Assembly (NCBI GenBank): GCA_013399875.1
Contig: VXAZ01000995.1
Location: forward strand, 1,074,690 to 1,138,689
From: Gymnorhina tibicen
Lineage: Eukaryota; Chordata; Aves; Passeriformes; Artamidae
Direction of reading: 5' to 3'
Length of the DNA stretch: 64,000 nt
Shown here: in pieces, positions 61,648 through 64,000 of the stretch
Position numbering within the stretch: position 1 is the stretch's first letter
Layout of the letters: every line of letters starts with the position of its first letter
Position numbers and translations under genes: made by a program
Notes under the pieces: model-generated
Told to the model about the DNA's origin: nothing
The model's input: only the letters and a program-made list of their open reading frames with translations
Databases searched by the model: none

Positions 61648-61712
61648 GCCTGGGGACAAATAATTCAGCTTCAAGACATCAAGCTCTCCGAGTTGGGCCA
61701 TTTTGGGTGTCA

Positions 61713-61869
61713 GAATAAACACCTCAAATTTAATTTTCCCAGTAGCCCCTCCTGACTTTAGAAATTGATGCCAAGAACTGTCTCCCATTTTCTCTTGACT
61801 GAGAAAAAGCTAAAATCTGGTGTAGGAACAGCAATGTCAAAACAGGACTGATTCTTGAGAAGGCATCCT
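61713..61869. other. Spacer between LTR and CpG island
   Basis: About 157 bp of ordinary AT-rich sequence with no polypurine tract next to the LTR and no recognised element. Confidence 0.6.
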
Positions 61870-62258
61870 TCCCCCGCGTGCCGGGACCCCGGCTGAGGCT
61901 GCGCAGGGGCTGGCGGGGAAGGGTTAAATGTGGCGACAGAGGAGAATTAATGGTCAGTGTCAGAAACAGCAAACAGCATTTGAGAGGCCAATCCCCCTCT
62001 GGGCACAAACTCGACCCCTCGCCGACCCGCGGCTGCCGCGCTGCCCGAGGAGCCACGGCCGGTCCGAGGCGGAGCTGCCGCCCCGGGGGCGCCGGGCTGC
62101 CGTGGCAGTGACCTCCGGCTGGGATTTATTGACTGGCGTCGCTGCCAGCTCCACTGGGGCTCAGGTCGCCGATGAAAGGCGTATTGATTACACATTAGTC
62201 TGCGAGGACGGGCTGGCATCACCGGCTCCAGAGGAACGCGGGCCAACACTCACACGTT
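61870..62258. promoter_or_regulatory. CpG island, no associated gene recognised
   Basis: I count about 36 CpG in about 390 bp, against a near-absence of CpG elsewhere outside the LTR at 35428. The densest part is 62005-62100. A CCAAT word lies at 61988-61992. The right half, with 'attgattacacattag' at 62183-62198, has the texture of a conserved element rather than of repeat DNA. I see no TATA box, first exon or coding frame I can trust: overlapping frames of 60 to 111 codons occur on both strands, as GC-rich sequence allows. It may be the promoter of an unannotated transcript, a distal promoter of a gene outside the window, or an orphan island acting as an enhancer. It is not part of the neighbouring LTR by any sequence I can recognise. 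Confidence 0.7.
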
Positions 62259-64000
62259 ATTAGGTTTGGCATAATTCTAAGAGGACACATAGGATGGTTT
62301 TATTTTACCTGGCAGCCATGACATTCACTGATATAAAGGATATAATCACAGAAACTGAGTAAGATATTAATGTGGAATTTTGTACAATAATTCTGGGAGC
62401 TTCAGGCTGGAAATATATACACTGCTTTCTAACATGTCACCATTTAATTTAGCATCTAAAACACTCTATCTATGCATATTTTCTCAATTTCTGTCAGCTG
62501 AAGCTCTGTAACAAGGGCTATAAAAAATTCTGGATACAGTGACCAGAAATACCAGAAGGAAGTATGATTCTTTAACTGCTTAGTTAACTTTGCCTTCTAT
62601 TTATAAAATGGAAGAGTTAGGTTGGTTTTTTTAAAAAAGACACATGGATAAATGTAGTTTAATTATCCTTAATCTGTAATGTTTATTGTAACTCTGTCTT
62701 ATTTACATATTTCCTTTCAATTGTGAAGTCATTAGTTAAAAAAGACTTGTTAAGCATCTGCAAAATTGAATGTGGGTGAATGTTAACAATGACAATCTTC
62801 ATACTCACTGAATTCCTGAAAAATGTGGGTTTAGAAATAAAATATATGATCTCTGTTTCAAATCACAACTCCCCTGACATCAATTTAGGTCTTAATATTA
62901 GCCTGAACTCCTACATGATTTTAGAGAAACACCATTTAGTTGAAAAATCACTTAAAAAATTGCTATCATTATTTGAGAACAGCAATAAACATCACTCACG
63001 CTGTTTACTTTATCACTCAATTCTCAGCGCAGTTTGTCAGTGCTGACCAAGGCAATGAAAACATCTAGTTAAAGAAAGAGAGAGTCAATTTTTGAAGCTT
63101 TGTTAATGCAAGCAAACGGTACAGATGCTTGTCCACCTTCTGATCAGGGCTGGATAAACCATAGCTCTTGCTCTGCACCTATTCCTGCGTTTTTGGGGTG
63201 CATCATGCTGGGGCAGGGGTACCTGCCTTGGTGGCACCTCACTTAGCAGCCCAGTTCTCCAGCAGGGGAAGGAATAGTGCCCACAAGGCCTTCCCCTAAA
63301 ACAAAATATCTGGAAATTTGCCATGTGATTGGCCCTACTTTACTCTAAAATAGCTCTGCATGTTTCAGAGCTTCCAAGCTTCCCGGGTGAGGGGGCACGG
63401 CGGTGAATCCCAGCTATTTCAGGTATGCAGCCAGTAGGATCAGATTAGTCTGCTTCTCAACCCCTCAAAACCCCAAGATCCTTACAGAGCATAAACTGAG
63501 AAGAAGTATCTTTTCTCTCCTATTTTTCAATTTATAAGATAAACAGAAACTGTTTGAAGGAAGGCAAAAAAAAAAATGTCGGTTTTGTTTAAATGGTCTG
63601 ATCTGATTTAGCCCTTCCTTATAGTCACTTTACAGTGATTTAGTGAAAACAGCAAATAAAGGACCAGCTTTCCAGAAAGTTTGAATTATAGCTAATTGTG
63701 TTAAGTTAATTTTGGTCTTATTGAGCCCGTAGCACACTTTATTGATTGTAAACAGAGTAAATTTAAAAGCCAAACCATAAAAGCCTCAAGTCTACAGAAG
63801 GAAACATGATATGTATGCTTACTAGCAGCATATCACTCATTCTAATTAAAACAAAAATACTGTGCTAATGGCATGGGGGCCTTAAAAGGTGTTGTTCAGA
63901 GATGGTGAGATATTTGCTTTTGACTTAATAATACAGCTGAACCACATCATCAGCAACTGTTAAGAGAAATCTGGATTTCCTGGAAGGAGCATCCAGTTGT
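62259..64000. other. Non-coding stretch to the window end
   Basis: Frames are at most 88 codons. If the CpG island drives a rightward transcript, its first intron would lie here, but I could not pick a convincing donor or exon. A GC-richer patch at about 63130-63290 is CpG-poor and unrecognised. Confidence 0.55.

Larger units (their letters stand above)
61262..61712 (-). mobile_element. Solo LTR of an endogenous retrovirus, with U3 repeats
   Basis: The 451-bp stretch has plus-strand ends TGATGCCCC and GGGTGTCA, an imperfect inverted repeat with TG...CA termini. Read on the minus strand it has the classic order. A U3-like part of about 290 bp holds a 65-bp tandem repeat (61531-61647). Next come a TATA-like cataaaag (61413-61420) and, some 65 bp on, an AATAAA signal (61345-61350), then about 80 bp to the end. 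The short R/U5 layout recalls gammaretrovirus-like LTRs, but the class is not settled. The flanks (acttc, gaata) show no target duplication, so the insertion is old, or rearranged, or my ends are slightly off. No primer site, polypurine tract or viral frame flanks it. Confidence 0.68.

Noticed and set aside
61878..62263. Overlapping frames of 60 to 111 codons on both strands in the CpG island
   Set aside because: Stop-poor GC-rich sequence gives open frames on both strands. None resembles a protein and no start context or splice donor stands out.
1..64000. Search for CRISPR arrays, operons, Shine-Dalgarno sites, phage or plasmid features
   Set aside because: No regularly spaced repeats, no closely packed long frames, and clear vertebrate retroelements throughout. 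The window is not prokaryotic.

Overview
The window looks like nuclear DNA from a bird, probably a passerine. It is AT-rich and CpG-poor, and its longest open frames are under 125 codons apart from three frames inside one GC-rich LTR. It carries CR1 retrotransposon remnants, bird-type endogenous-retrovirus LTRs, and many very old degenerate repeats of the kind scattered through bird, turtle and crocodile genomes. I found no protein-coding gene, rRNA, tRNA, CRISPR array, operon or bacterial feature. It is best read as gene desert or the inside of a very long intron. The species call and repeat family assignments come from recognising sequence, not from a search.

Layout. 1-8.3 kb holds no gene; it has an AGGAG microsatellite and two short tandem duplications. 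8.3-33 kb is non-coding, with old repeat remnants near 8.3, 9.0, 22.3, 26.4, 26.9, 30.9, 31.4 and 32.6 kb, a double homeodomain-type palindrome at 28.0 kb and a nested hairpin at 30.1 kb. At 33.0-33.9 kb a CR1 3' end sits next to a minus-strand solo LTR. At 35.4-36.6 kb is the clearest feature: a 1,142-bp solo LTR with TG...CA ends and an exact 5-bp target duplication (gtata). It produces one of the two CpG-rich patches in the window.

36.6-61 kb is again non-coding. It has a frameshifted CR1 ORF2 fragment at 41.5 kb, an AT-rich block at 43.2-43.8 kb that resembles a conserved non-coding element, more old repeats (42.4, 44.8, 47.0, 49.7, 53.4 kb), and G/T-rich tracts. At 61.26-61.71 kb a second minus-strand solo LTR has a TATA-like box, a polyadenylation signal and a 65-bp tandem repeat in its U3-like part. 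It lies about 160 bp from a CpG island (61.87-62.26 kb) that no repeat I recognise explains.

No genes act together here. The only candidates for function are regulatory: the orphan CpG island, the AT-rich homeodomain/octamer blocks, and LTR promoters. I see no undescribed multi-gene system.
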